From Pseudaeromonas sp963677375 (lineage in GTDB: Bacteria; Pseudomonadota; Gammaproteobacteria; Enterobacterales; Aeromonadaceae): DNA of 64,000 nucleotides. The position numbers and the translations under genes are program-made. Below are positions 16,849-25,120 of the stretch, piece by piece. The notes beneath the pieces were generated by a model, which was not told where the DNA came from, did no database searches, and was given only the letters and a program-made list of their open reading frames with translations. The DNA lies in NCBI GenBank assembly GCA_963677375.2, contig CAXXIF010000019.1, positions 124,001 through 188,000 on the forward strand, read 5' to 3'. Positions within the stretch are counted from its first letter, which is position 1. The number at the start of each line of letters is the position of its first letter.

Positions 16849-18045
16849 TTAACGCCGGGCGAGGATTCGACGCCGGGCGGCGGCAAGGACCAACGCGAAG
16901 AGACCCAACAGGCCGACGCTACCGCCGCCAGAGCTAGCCACGTCTGAACCGGAGACGGCGACCGAGGTTGTTAGGAGCTGCATCTGGCCTGATTTGGAGC
17001 CACTGCTGGAGTTGGCATCAAAATTCACATTGATCTGCTGGGTACTGCCCACGTTACCTGCGGTAACCGTAACGGTAACTCTACAGCTGGAACCGGAGGG
17101 CAGAGGGCCGTTTTGGCAGTCATCGCTAAGGGCTCCTCCATCCGTCGTTAGATTACTGATCGTCCACTCCTGAGTATCATTATTTCTGATGACAAAACTG
17201 GCTAGTCCGGTTTGCTTGGTAATAATGGAGAGACTCTGTACCGAGGTATAGGTCAGGCTATGCAACTGTTCCACAATCCAGTTGCGGTAGTCGGCGACCG
17301 AGGTGAAGGCTGAATAAGCACCAGCGTCACCACAGGTGACAGCTGCGTTGAAGCTATTGATAAAGCTGTCGATGCCGTATTGGACGTTATTCAGGTACAG
17401 GGGTCCACCGCTGTCTCCAAAACAGATATTTTCCCCAGCTTCGCCACCGGCAAAAATATGGTTCGGAGCCCCTGCGTCATATTTGCCCAGATAAGGGAGT
17501 GTGATGCCCTGTAGCTGGTATGGAAACATGTCGCCGCTGCTATTCGTCGCTCCCCAGCCGATGGCCGAGATCGATTGATAGGGCGCTAATGTATCTTGTT
17601 GTGCCGAGGTCGCCAGTGTCACTGGTGCGGCACTCTGGGGTTGAGTCAGATGCAGCAATGCCAGATCGCCCGCAAACTCGTTGATCATGCGCGAGCCATC
17701 TTTTGTGGATAACTTCCAGCTGGGCAACCAGTCTGGATGAAGGATTAGCTGATCCACCTTGATACCTTCGGCGGTGTTATTGAGTGTGGTTTGGCCGAGA
17801 GTTAGATTTACTCTGTTTAGCTCCACCCACTCGACACAGTGGGCGGCGGTTAACACCCATTCACTATCTATCAGGGTCGCTCCGCAAAATTGCGAGAAGG
17901 TTCCGTTGTCTAAACGATATTGAAGGGCGGCCATCCAGGTCGGGGCATTTGTCACCGGGGCTCCACCCACGATGCGAGGGGTCGCGGCAAATGCCGTCGA
18001 ACAGAACAGACCACAAAGTAAATATCCTAGTAACGTCCGACGCAT
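16849..18045 (-). CDS. trypsin-like serine protease with GlyGly-CTERM sorting tail
   Basis: 398 residues. Signal peptide MRRTLLGYLLCGLFCSTAFA, then the chymotrypsin-fold start RIVGGAPV. Catalytic triad: His in LTAAHC, Asp in GDLALLHL, Ser in CFGDSGGPLYL. After about residue 240 comes a beta-rich extension with a Cys pair (DDCQNGP, SSCRV). The tail is SSGGGSVGLLGLFALVLAAARRR: a Gly-rich linker, one hydrophobic helix and a basic cluster, the GlyGly-CTERM signal cut by rhombosortase in Vibrio, Shewanella and Aeromonas. Probably exported by type II secretion and surface-linked. The ATG at 18045 has AAGGAG; an upstream in-frame start at 18075 has none. Confidence 0.9.
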   Translation of the reverse strand: MRRTLLGYLLCGLFCSTAFAATPRIVGGAPVTNAPTWMAALQYRLDNGTFSQFCGATLIDSEWVLTAAHCVEWVELNRVNLTLGQTTLNNTAEGIKVDQLILHPDWLPSWKLSTKDGSRMINEFAGDLALLHLTQPQSAAPVTLATSAQQDTLAPYQSISAIGWGATNSSGDMFPYQLQGITLPYLGKYDAGAPNHIFAGGEAGENICFGDSGGPLYLNNVQYGIDSFINSFNAAVTCGDAGAYSAFTSVADYRNWIVEQLHSLTYTSVQSLSIITKQTGLASFVIRNNDTQEWTISNLTTDGGALSDDCQNGPLPSGSSCRVTVTVTAGNVGSTQQINVNFDANSSSGSKSGQMQLLTTSVAVSGSDVASSGGGSVGLLGLFALVLAAARRRILARR

Positions 18046-18266
18046 CTGTTGCTCCTTGTTATGCGTGAAAAACAAACGAATTATCTATGCCACAATTCTG
18101 CACTTGATGGGTGGTGAATCGTCATGGTTTGAGTAAAACCCGGATCGGATCATCAGCGACATCCATAGTGGTCGGCTATTTGACCCGCTCATTTGGGTTG
18201 GAACTATTGGTTTCGAGCGAGATAGTTTATAGGGTTCTTTTGAATCTTTAAACTGAGACGTCGATA

Positions 18267-18301
18267 AACTATCGGAACCTGAGGCTCAGGTTCCGATAGT
18301 T
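18267..18301 (-). terminator. 16-bp perfect hairpin downstream of the metalloprotease gene
   Basis: AACTATCGGAACCTGA (18267-18282), loop GGC, TCAGGTTCCGATAGTT (18286-18301). It lies 25 bases past the stop of the minus-strand gene. The following minus-strand bases are TTTATC, so the U-tract is poor. Confidence 0.6.
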
Positions 18302-18325
18302 GTCTGGTCTGGCACGTTTTCCCGT

Positions 18326-20620
18326 CTATCGTCTGGAGATGGTGATGGTGAGACTACCTATGCTGCTGCTCTGACCGTCACTGACCTGATAACTCAGGGT
18401 TTCGCTGCCATTTTTTGTGCCTGCCTGATAGTGAACCTGGTTGCCTTGTACCGAGGCGGTTCCTTTTTTGGCGCTGGAAACCGAGATCAGTTGCAGAGGG
18501 CTGCCTTCCACATCGCTATCGTTAGCGAGTACGGGAATGTCAATCGTCTGCTTGACCAGAACCTTGGCGCTATCGCTCACGGCCACGGGGGGATCATTGA
18601 CCGGGGCAATACTGATATCCACCCGGGCAGTGGCGCTGCCGCCGAAGCCATCGCCGATGGTGTAGTTCAAACTATCGTTGCCAAAGAAGTTACTGCCGGG
18701 CAGGTAAAGGATCTGATTGTTGTTGATACTGGCGCTGCCATGGCTCGGCGTTGTGACACTGGTGATGGACAGGCTGTCACCGTCCAGATCGCTGTCATTA
18801 CCCAGTGCCGCTATGGTCAGCGGATTATCTTCGGGGCCTGCCGCCACATCGTTATTCGCGATGGGAACTTGGTTGGGGAATGTGGTGACGTCGGCCACAT
18901 CAGACCAAGCCGTCGGGTTGCCAAAGCTGTCTCGGGCTCTGATTTGGACGCGATATCCTGTCGCCGGGGTTAAGCCTGTCACCGTCATCTGAGGGCTGGA
19001 TTGCCAGGCCAGTGTCGGACATGCTGCGCCTCCGGTTACGCACTGCAGCGTGTATTGCACCGGCAACCCAGAGTCATCGATGGCATCCGTGGCACGCAAG
19101 GTAATCGAGGTTCGACTGATTGCCGTTGGTAGCACAGCCCAGGTGAGAGGGTCAGGCGTCGGTGCCGTCGTGTCGCTGGCTACGACCGGGATAGTTCCGG
19201 AGATAAAATATTGCCCTAGGCTCCCGTAATTACTGTAGGGGGAGAGTGGATCGCCAGTGCCCTGAACGGCCAGGTAATATCGGCCTCCATTGACGCTTTG
19301 TTGCAGACTGATGGATGTGGCGCCGCTGGGATTAGCCTCGTTGATCAGGACGCCTTGTGCATCATACAGACGCGCCAGAATGTCCAGATTGCCTCCCCGG
19401 GTATTGCTGGGCATCCGCAGGGGGGTGACATTCAGCGTCAGGTTGCCCGCTGCCACGTCGAGTTGGAACATATCCACATCCGTCGTTGAGCCTATGATGC
19501 CCTTGTTTTGTGGCTGAAGATTTTGTGGGTCCTGGTCCGGTGTCGTGGCGCTGATGACACCATTGCTATCGCTAAGAAGGGGCGTTGCCGTGGCAAAGGT
19601 ATTGCCGTGGTCATCCCCTCGCAATAGCAACTTATTACCGATGAGCTGAACGTCATCTTCCTGATTATTGGCCCCGACATATTCTCCCTTACTCCACTGA
19701 CTGACGTTCCGGTTGTACCCGGTTCCCATCAGCGGGCCCCAGGATGTATCCCCGCTGCCATGACCGCCATAATAGGCACTGGTGCTGGTGCCGTCGTGGG
19801 AGAGACTCAGATTGTGCCCCATCTCGTGACTGGCCGCTTCACTGACATAGTCCTCACGGCCACCACCCAGATTGTTGAAGTAAACCAGCGCCGGCGAGTA
19901 GTAGCCATAGTTGCTGAGACCAAAAACTCCCACGTAGGCGACGCCACCTGCGCCCTTGGCGGGCATGGCATTGCCATTAGCATCCGAGTCACGCGTAATC
20001 AGGATGCGACCCGAGGTCGCGCCAAAGGTGGTTGGCTCTTCGGTGGTAACATCCACATCAAAGGGCGCGTAGTCCTCGGCCACCCGCTGCCAGATGGCGG
20101 CGATACTGGTACGTTCGCTGTCGGAAAAGGTGGTGGCGTCACCGTCCAGAGTATAGGGAACCGCATTTAGTGGGTTTGCGAGCCCCTGATTCCAGGCGGT
20201 ATTGCTGATGACATGGCCGTTAAAATCCAGATATATCACTCGCTTGGCACCGGGACGACTGTGAAGCAAAAAGGTGTCTGCGGGTGCTACGTTGCTGACA
20301 ACCACACCGTCGCTGGTGGGGCTAGTGCCCCCGGTAAGCGTGAAGGTATCGACGTAGTGGATACCCCCCTCTTTGTCGGCACGCAACATAGCGGCATCGT
20401 TGGCGGGGAAGTTGAATGTATGCAGCCAGGTCATGGCGCGTTGTTGTGCCGGTTGTGGCAGTCGTTGCAGGCTCTGCTGCAACAAACCCGGCGGTAATTC
20501 ACCGAGTTTGAATGGATGGTCTTTACCAAAGTGGGTTCTAGGGCCTGCGTGCGCGGCATCAAGGGGGAGCAAGCCGAGCCAAAGTATGGTCAGCAGGGCC
20601 CAGGGAGTGATGGAATTCAT
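18326..20620 (-). CDS. secreted metzincin-like metalloprotease with FnIII and cadherin-like repeats
   Basis: 764 residues with signal peptide (MNSITPWALL to DAAHA). The catalytic domain holds the zinc motif HEMGHNLSLSH at about residue 265, an HExxHxxxxxH metzincin signature with Ser where Gly is usual, and a Met-turn candidate in GPLMGTGYN. A beta-sandwich resembling a pre-peptidase C-terminal domain follows, then a fibronectin type III-like domain (about 500-590) and two tandem VCBS/cadherin-like repeats (NDSDLDGDSLSI, NDSDVEGSPLQL) to the end. No GlyGly-CTERM tail. GAGAGG precedes the ATG. Probably exported; substrate unknown. Confidence 0.82.
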   Translation of the reverse strand: MNSITPWALLTILWLGLLPLDAAHAGPRTHFGKDHPFKLGELPPGLLQQSLQRLPQPAQQRAMTWLHTFNFPANDAAMLRADKEGGIHYVDTFTLTGGTSPTSDGVVVSNVAPADTFLLHSRPGAKRVIYLDFNGHVISNTAWNQGLANPLNAVPYTLDGDATTFSDSERTSIAAIWQRVAEDYAPFDVDVTTEEPTTFGATSGRILITRDSDANGNAMPAKGAGGVAYVGVFGLSNYGYYSPALVYFNNLGGGREDYVSEAASHEMGHNLSLSHDGTSTSAYYGGHGSGDTSWGPLMGTGYNRNVSQWSKGEYVGANNQEDDVQLIGNKLLLRGDDHGNTFATATPLLSDSNGVISATTPDQDPQNLQPQNKGIIGSTTDVDMFQLDVAAGNLTLNVTPLRMPSNTRGGNLDILARLYDAQGVLINEANPSGATSISLQQSVNGGRYYLAVQGTGDPLSPYSNYGSLGQYFISGTIPVVASDTTAPTPDPLTWAVLPTAISRTSITLRATDAIDDSGLPVQYTLQCVTGGAACPTLAWQSSPQMTVTGLTPATGYRVQIRARDSFGNPTAWSDVADVTTFPNQVPIANNDVAAGPEDNPLTIAALGNDSDLDGDSLSITSVTTPSHGSASINNNQILYLPGSNFFGNDSLNYTIGDGFGGSATARVDISIAPVNDPPVAVSDSAKVLVKQTIDIPVLANDSDVEGSPLQLISVSSAKKGTASVQGNQVHYQAGTKNGSETLSYQVSDGQSSSIGSLTITISRR

Positions 20621-20939
20621 AGCAACCTCTCAACAGATGGGCGAGATCTGTCTTTGACAGTAGTTCATACTCCGAAGGTGTAAAAAGTCTAATCGCATCA
20701 CAAAGTGGAAGCTTGCTATGTCTTGTCTGCGGATGGCTCCAATGCATCACATATAGGCATAGCAGAGCGCAAAAATGTGCTCATTTGGCGCGTTGTGGTG
20801 TGGGTTGCGCGGCTGGTCGCGAGATCCATCTCATTTGCCTCATCAGGCTTGCGAACGGCCCCAGGCTTGAGGCATGGTAGCAGCCGGATCGGCTTGAACG
20901 ATACACTGTCTATATCGTGAACAGGTGCAGGAGTGAACT
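20621..20939. other. divergent intergenic region
   Basis: 319 bases between the minus-strand metalloprotease and the plus-strand lipoprotein. It must hold both promoters. I see no confident -35/-10 pair or operator. Confidence 0.4.
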
Positions 20940-21077
20940 ATGCGTAAAGTGGGATGTTGGGTATTACTCATGGTGTGGCTGGCTGGTTGTAATACGGTGC
21001 ATGGTATCGGCCAGGATATTGAAAAGGGCGGTGAAAAAGTGAAGGAAGCCGCAAGTTCGGTACAAAAGAAAATGTGA
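20940..21077 (+). CDS. entericidin-family small lipoprotein
   Basis: 45 residues. Lipoprotein signal with lipobox LAGC at residues 14-17; mature peptide starts CNTVHGIGQDIEKGGEKVKE. The pattern CNTxxGxGxDxxxxGxxxxxAA is that of entericidin A/B, bacteriolytic or stress-linked lipoproteins of enterics. AGGAG lies 8 bases before the ATG. Monocistronic, followed by a hairpin. Assignment rests on clear local similarity over a very short protein. Confidence 0.8.
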   Translation: MRKVGCWVLLMVWLAGCNTVHGIGQDIEKGGEKVKEAASSVQKKM

Positions 21078-21078
21078 T

Positions 21079-21108
21079 TCGGCTGGCTTCTATTTAGAAG
21101 CCAGCCGA
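21079..21108. terminator. 12-bp hairpin between convergent genes
   Basis: TCGGCTGGCTTC (21079-21090), loop TATTTA, GAAGCCAGCCGA (21097-21108). Lies between the stops of the entericidin-like and the diguanylate cyclase genes. No strong T-run on either side, so a bidirectional but weak terminator is inferred. Confidence 0.6.
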
Positions 21109-21119
21109 TTCGGTGCTTG

Positions 21120-23531
21120 CTATCGCTCAGGCGTTGCCATCACAAAGCGATTCTTGCCTGCCCGCTTGGCTTGATACATAGCCTTATCGGATAGCGTTAA
21201 CAGATGGTCACTTGTGATCTCGGGTTCGCGGTTATAACAAGCAATGCCGATGCTGCTGGAGAGCACAACCGTTGCCATCGATAACACAAAGGGTTGATGC
21301 ATCGAGTGCAATAGTTGCTGGGCTTTGAGTTGTGAGTCCAGTTCGCCGTTGCTCAGATTTTCCAGGATCAGCGTAAATTCATCCCCTGCGAGTCGAAATA
21401 GCGTATCCGTCTCCCGCAGGTGAGACTGGATGCGCTGGGCAAACTGCTGCAGCAATTCATCGCCAGCATCGTGACCAAAGCTATCATTAACGGCCTTGAA
21501 GCCATCCAGATCCATGAACAGTAATGCCATTGACTGGCTGGTGCGAATCGATCTGGCCATGGCCTTGGGGAGTTGTTCCATCAGGGAGCGCCGGTTTGGT
21601 AATCCGGTGAGGCTGTCGATCTGGGCGTGACGTTGTAATTCGAATTCCAACTCTTTACGTGGCGTTATGTCCTGACTCAGGACATAAAAACCGAGCACCT
21701 GGCCATCACTGTGGTGGGGGATGTACATAGAAAACAGATAGTGCATCCCGTCAACTCGCTGCTCCTGGCGCTCGAAGCGCTGCACCTCTCCTCGCAGCGC
21801 CTGCTGCATGAAGGGCAGAACATAGTTGTACTCATCACTGGGGTAGAGATCGCTGAGTGGCTGGTTCTGGAGCTCTTTGACCGGCCACTGATACCAGAGG
21901 GTGTAGGTCGCATTATTAAACTGGTAGCGCAGATCCCGATCAATATAAGCGATCAATACCGGCAAGTTGTCGGTAATCGTCTGTAAGCGTAACTGGCTTT
22001 CACGCAGTGCACGCTCTATGGTCAGCCGCTTCCGTATATCTTGAATGATCAAATTCAAACGGAATCCCTGTTGCGTCTCCGTCACCCAGAGGGTGACTTC
22101 GACGGCGATACCTTCTCGCTGCCGGCTGTTCAGTTCGGTAATCTGGTGGTCCTGAATCAATGGCATGAGCCCGGTCTGGGCATGCGACTCAAGTAAGTTT
22201 TGTAACCAGCTCTGGTCTTCCTGATGGAGCATGCCTTCCGGCAGCGGCAGGCCGAGCGTGTCCTGTTTTTGCCAGCCCAATAACCGAGAAGCCTGCAAGT
22301 TCCAGTCAATCACCTTGCCCTGCTCATTGATGCTGATAAAGGCGTTCATGGCATGCTGCAGGACGTTATCCAACTCTTGAGTGCGGACGGCGACTTGAGT
22401 TTCCAAGGTCTGGTTGAGGCGGGCGAGTTCTTGCAAATCCTGTTGTTCCAGATGGCGCATTTCCGCCAGAACGCGGGAGAGCAGGATCACCTCGGCATAG
22501 CTATTACTCTGTGGAATACATTGCGTAGCTGGATTTTCCAACGCGTGTCGTAGTGCTTTCAGGGGGGCCGTCAAGCGGCGGGACATGAATAACATCAGCA
22601 GACTCAGACCACAAAAGGCCAGAATAGCGGATAGCGTGATTTGATCTTGCAGATGGGAAAAGTCACGCATGGCAACTGATACCGGCTGCCGTACCAGAAT
22701 ATTCCAGTCCGGACGCTGGATCTCTCCTTGTTGCGCGAGTTTCTGGATTGTTGTGAAGTACCACTGGTGATCCGGCCACTGCTGTCGGGTCACGCCGTTA
22801 TCGGGTGACAGGAGGCGTATCGCGTCCGGGATCTGGCGGATCGTCGGGTCCTGGGAGCTGAAAAATACCGACCCATCACTCTTAAACATCAGCAGATCCG
22901 CTTGCGCCGGAGCGCTCTGCTCACCCAGCAATTGCCGGGCTAGTTGTTCTATGTTCTCCCATGGCAGACTGGCAATCAGCCAGCCTTCGAGTAACCCCCG
23001 CCGATCAGCCAGGGGGACTGCAATTTCGTACTGCAAGGTCAGTTGCTTCTTCTCTCCCGTGGTGGTCGGTATGGGCTCTGCGTGAATGTCACTGATATTG
23101 GCGTGCTGGAATTGGGGTGGAAACCAAGGGTCATCATAAACATCGACACCTTCCAGCGGTGATAATGAGGCGACCCGGATTTTTCCTTGTGGGGAAGCAA
23201 GCAAGAGCCAGAGGTAGTGGTTGGACTCCTCTGCCAGGCTGGAGAGCACGGGTCTTTGATGTTCCGGCGGTTGTTCACGAAACATCGACCAATGTGCCAG
23301 CAACTGCAGGTCGTTGATCCGTTCATCCAACTGTAAATTCAGCGCATTGGCCATGTGGTTTGCCAACCGATTCACGGCACCCTGCGCCCGTTTTTGGGCG
23401 TATTCCGTGGCAAAGTTATCGGTCAGAACCAGTAACAGCAACAGCGTGATCGAAGCACTACCCAGGGTGCCGAGCATGATCCAGAAGGCGAGGCTCGGAC
23501 GTCGAGGGATTAATCGCGAGGCGCTTGGCAT
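21120..23531 (-). CDS. membrane diguanylate cyclase, Cache-PAS-PAS-GGDEF
   Basis: 803 residues. A first membrane helix (LAFWIMLGTLGSASI, about 15-40), a periplasmic Cache-like sensor to about 290, a second helix (ILAFCGLSLLMLFMS) with a HAMP-like stretch, a short coiled coil, then two PAS domains (NVLQHAMNAFISINEQGKV; TITDNLPVLIAYIDRD). The C-terminal GGDEF domain begins DSLTGLPNRRSL. The signature is RLAGDEF, an active-type AGDEF variant. RETD five residues before it is an intact c-di-GMP inhibitory I-site. No EAL domain. It should make c-di-GMP in response to an external ligand. The start codon is not backed by a strong ribosome site. Confidence 0.88.
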   Translation of the reverse strand: MPSASRLIPRRPSLAFWIMLGTLGSASITLLLLLVLTDNFATEYAQKRAQGAVNRLANHMANALNLQLDERINDLQLLAHWSMFREQPPEHQRPVLSSLAEESNHYLWLLLASPQGKIRVASLSPLEGVDVYDDPWFPPQFQHANISDIHAEPIPTTTGEKKQLTLQYEIAVPLADRRGLLEGWLIASLPWENIEQLARQLLGEQSAPAQADLLMFKSDGSVFFSSQDPTIRQIPDAIRLLSPDNGVTRQQWPDHQWYFTTIQKLAQQGEIQRPDWNILVRQPVSVAMRDFSHLQDQITLSAILAFCGLSLLMLFMSRRLTAPLKALRHALENPATQCIPQSNSYAEVILLSRVLAEMRHLEQQDLQELARLNQTLETQVAVRTQELDNVLQHAMNAFISINEQGKVIDWNLQASRLLGWQKQDTLGLPLPEGMLHQEDQSWLQNLLESHAQTGLMPLIQDHQITELNSRQREGIAVEVTLWVTETQQGFRLNLIIQDIRKRLTIERALRESQLRLQTITDNLPVLIAYIDRDLRYQFNNATYTLWYQWPVKELQNQPLSDLYPSDEYNYVLPFMQQALRGEVQRFERQEQRVDGMHYLFSMYIPHHSDGQVLGFYVLSQDITPRKELEFELQRHAQIDSLTGLPNRRSLMEQLPKAMARSIRTSQSMALLFMDLDGFKAVNDSFGHDAGDELLQQFAQRIQSHLRETDTLFRLAGDEFTLILENLSNGELDSQLKAQQLLHSMHQPFVLSMATVVLSSSIGIACYNREPEITSDHLLTLSDKAMYQAKRAGKNRFVMATPER

Positions 23532-23649
23532 CAATGCAGTTCCGCTGATGAGTGGGTGTCATGGGGTGAGTATACGCAACCGAACTTCTTTTCCCCGAGC
23601 GGTCGCCAGATCCGTGAATCGGCTCGCACCGACGGCGGCTGTGTCTTGA

Positions 23650-24495
23650 CTAGTTGGCGGGCAAATACTTCTCCAGCAAGGCTTGCAACCGGGCCAAAGT
23701 TTCCCGGTCCGGGGTGCCATCGCAGCGTGCGGGGCGAAAGTGCAGTTGAAAGGCGATCAGGGCATTGCGGGTATCATCATCCAGCGTACCGCTCGGGGTA
23801 ATGCCATAACCGTAACGAAGTAGCATGTGCTGGATCTGTGCAATCGAGGGCGACGAGGGCTCGACATTCATCAACTCCATGACCCGTTTCTCATCCGGCC
23901 AAGCCCCTAACCCATACCGTTCGTATAGTTGGTGCCAGGGAAATTGGGGCCCCGGATCGACTTTTCTGCCCAGAGCGATATCGCTGTGCCCCAGCAGGCG
24001 TGTGGGTGTGATCTGATAACGGCTGACCAGCTGTTGTAATAGGGTGGCCAGGGTATGAATTTGCGCCGGGGGATAGGCTTGCCAGTGGCGTTGCGTCAAC
24101 GGCAGGTTCGCTTCTGTCGTGTCGTAGCCAAGGTTTACGATTTCGATGCCGATGGAGCTGGCATTCAACGCCTGGGCACCGTGCCAGTGACTGACTCCGG
24201 CATGCCAGGCCCGTTGCGATTCCGGAACCAGGGCGTACAGAGTGGGTTGCCCTCGCTGTTCTTCCCGGCTCAACAGGTAGTGGGCACTGACCCGGCTTTC
24301 GGGACGAGTCAGTTCGTCGAGGGACTGAACATCATCAAGCTGGGTGTAGTGCACAATCAGATACTGGATGCGGGAGTCCTGATTGGGGGAGTGATAGCCA
24401 TAGTCAATCTGCAGCGCCTCCTGCTGACAGCCGGCGAACAACAGACTTCCGGCCGTGAACAGGAGAGACCAGAGCCAAGATGACGAAAAGCCCAT
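23650..24495 (-). CDS. amiD: N-acetylmuramoyl-L-alanine amidase, AmiD-like lipoprotein
   Basis: 281 residues. N-terminal signal with lipobox LLFAGC (Cys near residue 23). The Amidase_2 domain follows: IVHYTQ and LGHSDIALGRKVDPGP carry zinc ligands, with HWHGAQALNASSIGIEIVN between. A C-terminal peptidoglycan-binding domain runs from SIAQIQHMLLRYGYG to the end. Same architecture as E. coli AmiD, an outer-membrane amidase that trims murein peptides. Start is ATG 24495 or the adjacent GTG 24498; GGAG lies 8-11 bases upstream. Confidence 0.88.
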   Translation of the reverse strand: MGFSSSWLWSLLFTAGSLLFAGCQQEALQIDYGYHSPNQDSRIQYLIVHYTQLDDVQSLDELTRPESRVSAHYLLSREEQRGQPTLYALVPESQRAWHAGVSHWHGAQALNASSIGIEIVNLGYDTTEANLPLTQRHWQAYPPAQIHTLATLLQQLVSRYQITPTRLLGHSDIALGRKVDPGPQFPWHQLYERYGLGAWPDEKRVMELMNVEPSSPSIAQIQHMLLRYGYGITPSGTLDDDTRNALIAFQLHFRPARCDGTPDRETLARLQALLEKYLPAN

Positions 24496-24710
24496 CACGC
24501 AATTTTCTCCGTAGGTTAAGGCGCCGCTTGGTGAAGACAAGGCAGTTGATTTGCGGTGTGAATGTCAGCATGCCTGCTTTTGCTGTGCGAGTATATGGGG
24601 GTGTGCGGCACAGCACAGCTGGGTGCTCAACCAGAGGGCTACACTCATGCCAGTTAGCACTCGCACCGGATCGCTCGGGTGAGCACTCTCGAATCAGGTT
24701 GGGGAAGGGT

Positions 24711-25112
24711 ATGCGGATTGTCGATATTATGAAGCGCCGGGTGGCAACCATAGAGATGGATGACACCCTGGAAACCGTGCACGAAATTTTCGTCGCCGCC
24801 CCCTTTCACCACCTGCTGGTGATCGAGGAGGGGCGTCTGGTCGGCATTCTTTCGGATAAGGATCTCTACAAGGCTTTGAGTCCTTATCTGGGTTCCAGCT
24901 CCGAGAATCAGCGGGATCGCGATACTCTGCAACGCCGGGTGCATCAGGTGATGACCCGTGAGCCTGTGACTGTCAGCCCGGAGCTTTCGGTTTCTCAAGC
25001 CTGCGAGCTGTTGCTGGCCCATGGCATCTCCTGCCTGCCGGTGCTGGAAAATGGCCAGATCATCGGTATCGTGACCTGGCGGGATCTGCTGCAGGCTCGC
25101 TGCCAGTCTTGA
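24711..25112 (+). CDS. CBS-domain pair protein
   Basis: 133 residues, essentially two CBS domains: MRIVDIMKRRVATIEMDDTL, then VHQVMTREPVTVSPELSVSQ with LPVLENGQIIGIVTWRDLL. Such stand-alone Bateman modules bind adenine nucleotides and regulate partners. The ATG at 24711 has GGGGAAGGG upstream; an open frame to 24480 overlaps the divergent amidase gene and is unlikely to be coding. Ends 8 bases from the convergent malZ stop. Partner unknown. Confidence 0.82.
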   Translation: MRIVDIMKRRVATIEMDDTLETVHEIFVAAPFHHLLVIEEGRLVGILSDKDLYKALSPYLGSSSENQRDRDTLQRRVHQVMTREPVTVSPELSVSQACELLLAHGISCLPVLENGQIIGIVTWRDLLQARCQS

Positions 25113-25120
25113 AGCGGTGC

